64,000 bases of DNA from a bacterium (GTDB lineage: Bacteria > Vulcanimicrobiota > Xenobia > Xenobiales > JADMJV01), in the NCBI GenBank assembly GCA_018780265.1, contig JADMJV010000125.1, forward strand, positions 63,878 through 127,877. Direction: 5' to 3'. The notes under the pieces were generated by a model that saw nothing but the letters and a program-made list of their open reading frames with translations, searched no databases and was not told where the DNA came from. The translations under genes and the position numbers were made by a program. Within the stretch, counting starts at the first letter, position 1. Each line of letters starts with the position of its first letter. Below, piece by piece: positions 63,223 to 64,000 of this stretch.

Positions 63223-63795
63223 TCAGCGAACGTTGAGCAGGGCCGGAGCCTGTTTCATCATGGTGACCAGTTGGCCCCGCCAGCCAGAATACTGTCGATC
63301 CACCAGACCTTCCATAATTTTACGATCTCCAGAAGGAGGGCGACTGAGCAGTTCAAATTCGGCGCAAATCAGCGCGCCGCCCTGAAGTTCCCAATGCATC
63401 AGACGCCACTGCAGCAGTTCTCCCTGTTGCACCCAGCCGGAATGGACGAGTTTGACCTTAGAGCGATAGACAATGTCACGCTGAGCCTGGTCCCATTTCG
63501 CCGTGTGCGATTTTTCGTAGCTGCGCAGATCCTTGCAAGCCACTTTGCGCAGCCACAGACGCCGACTGCAGGTCTCGGGACTATCTCCATCCCGCAAAAA
63601 GGCCAGAATGCGTTGACCCGGTTGAGCCTTCCGATCAATGAGATAGAAATCTTCCCCGTCAAATCGCCATACAGGAGCAGGATGACCCACCGGAGCAGGA
63701 GGGCTGGGGGGCTGAGGAGGAGCAGCCCAAAGCGGACCGGCCAGGCTGCCCGCCGCCAGCGCGAGTGCCACCAAAGCTTTGCTTACCGCCGTCAT
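63223..63795 (-). CDS. Hypothetical secreted protein
   Basis: Signal peptide MTAVSKALVALALAAGSLAGPLWAAPP; start at 63795 preferred over ORF-track 63945. Confidence 0.65.
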   Translation of the reverse strand: MTAVSKALVALALAAGSLAGPLWAAPPQPPSPPAPVGHPAPVWRFDGEDFYLIDRKAQPGQRILAFLRDGDSPETCSRRLWLRKVACKDLRSYEKSHTAKWDQAQRDIVYRSKVKLVHSGWVQQGELLQWRLMHWELQGGALICAEFELLSRPPSGDRKIMEGLVDRQYSGWRGQLVTMMKQAPALLNVR

Positions 63796-64000
63796 CTGAT
63801 GGTCTTCGGTACAGGATATCCTTTCCTGCCAAAAAACTGAATAATATTCATGAAAAGACCCCTTCGTTGACAAGCTGGCGAGTCGGTCGGTGCCCCCCAA
63901 GCTCAGACGGGAGGGGAAGTTACGCTCGCCTGCCACTTCCCTCATTTAGGGCCCGTCGCCAAATAACTCAGGCACATTATGGATCAAACCCTGGTAAAAT

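Overview
This is a gene-dense chromosomal window from a bacterium whose phylum I cannot assign. It carries about 56 supportable CDS, two tRNAs (Arg-ACG; a CAT-anticodon tRNA with encoded CCA), many intrinsic terminators, no CRISPR and no recognisable transposon. Recognisable genes include sppA (5' truncated), an rsbV/rsbW/sigB-type cassette, a lexA homolog, a cNMP-binding/HD-GYP protein, serS, two pilT paralogs, mutY, topB with a histone-H1-like tail, a class I aldolase, a lone LolD-type ATPase with an AttH/CrtC-like protein, an AI-2E transporter, an SPFH protein, serC, an internally duplicated Amj-like membrane protein, a CorC/HlyC-type transporter, a Rieske oxygenase, PEBP, an L,D-transpeptidase, B12-dependent nrdJ, a DUF5685-like Cys-rich protein, a cyclophilin, two ABC exporter halves, two metallophosphoesterases, rtcA and a ScdA/RIC-like protein. 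The best candidate for an undescribed system is at 45048-54083. It comprises an Hsp90/GHKL-type ATPase translationally coupled to a 1455-aa protein with no recognised domains, plus a nearby 425-aa paralog of that protein's N-terminus. ATPase and giant protein appear to share a repeated 'F-x-D-x-x-G-x-x-x-S-[ILV]-x-x-L' module. They head a tightly overlapping run that continues through the ABC pair, phosphoesterase pair, RtcA and RIC-like genes. Other notable observations are a LexA homolog that seems to lack the autocleavage residues, a DnaA-box cluster upstream of nrdJ, a degenerate PilT paralog, an RsbW-like protein with degenerate kinase motifs, a duplicated Amj-like protein, and an MFS pseudogene remnant. 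All homology calls are by eye; no database search was run.
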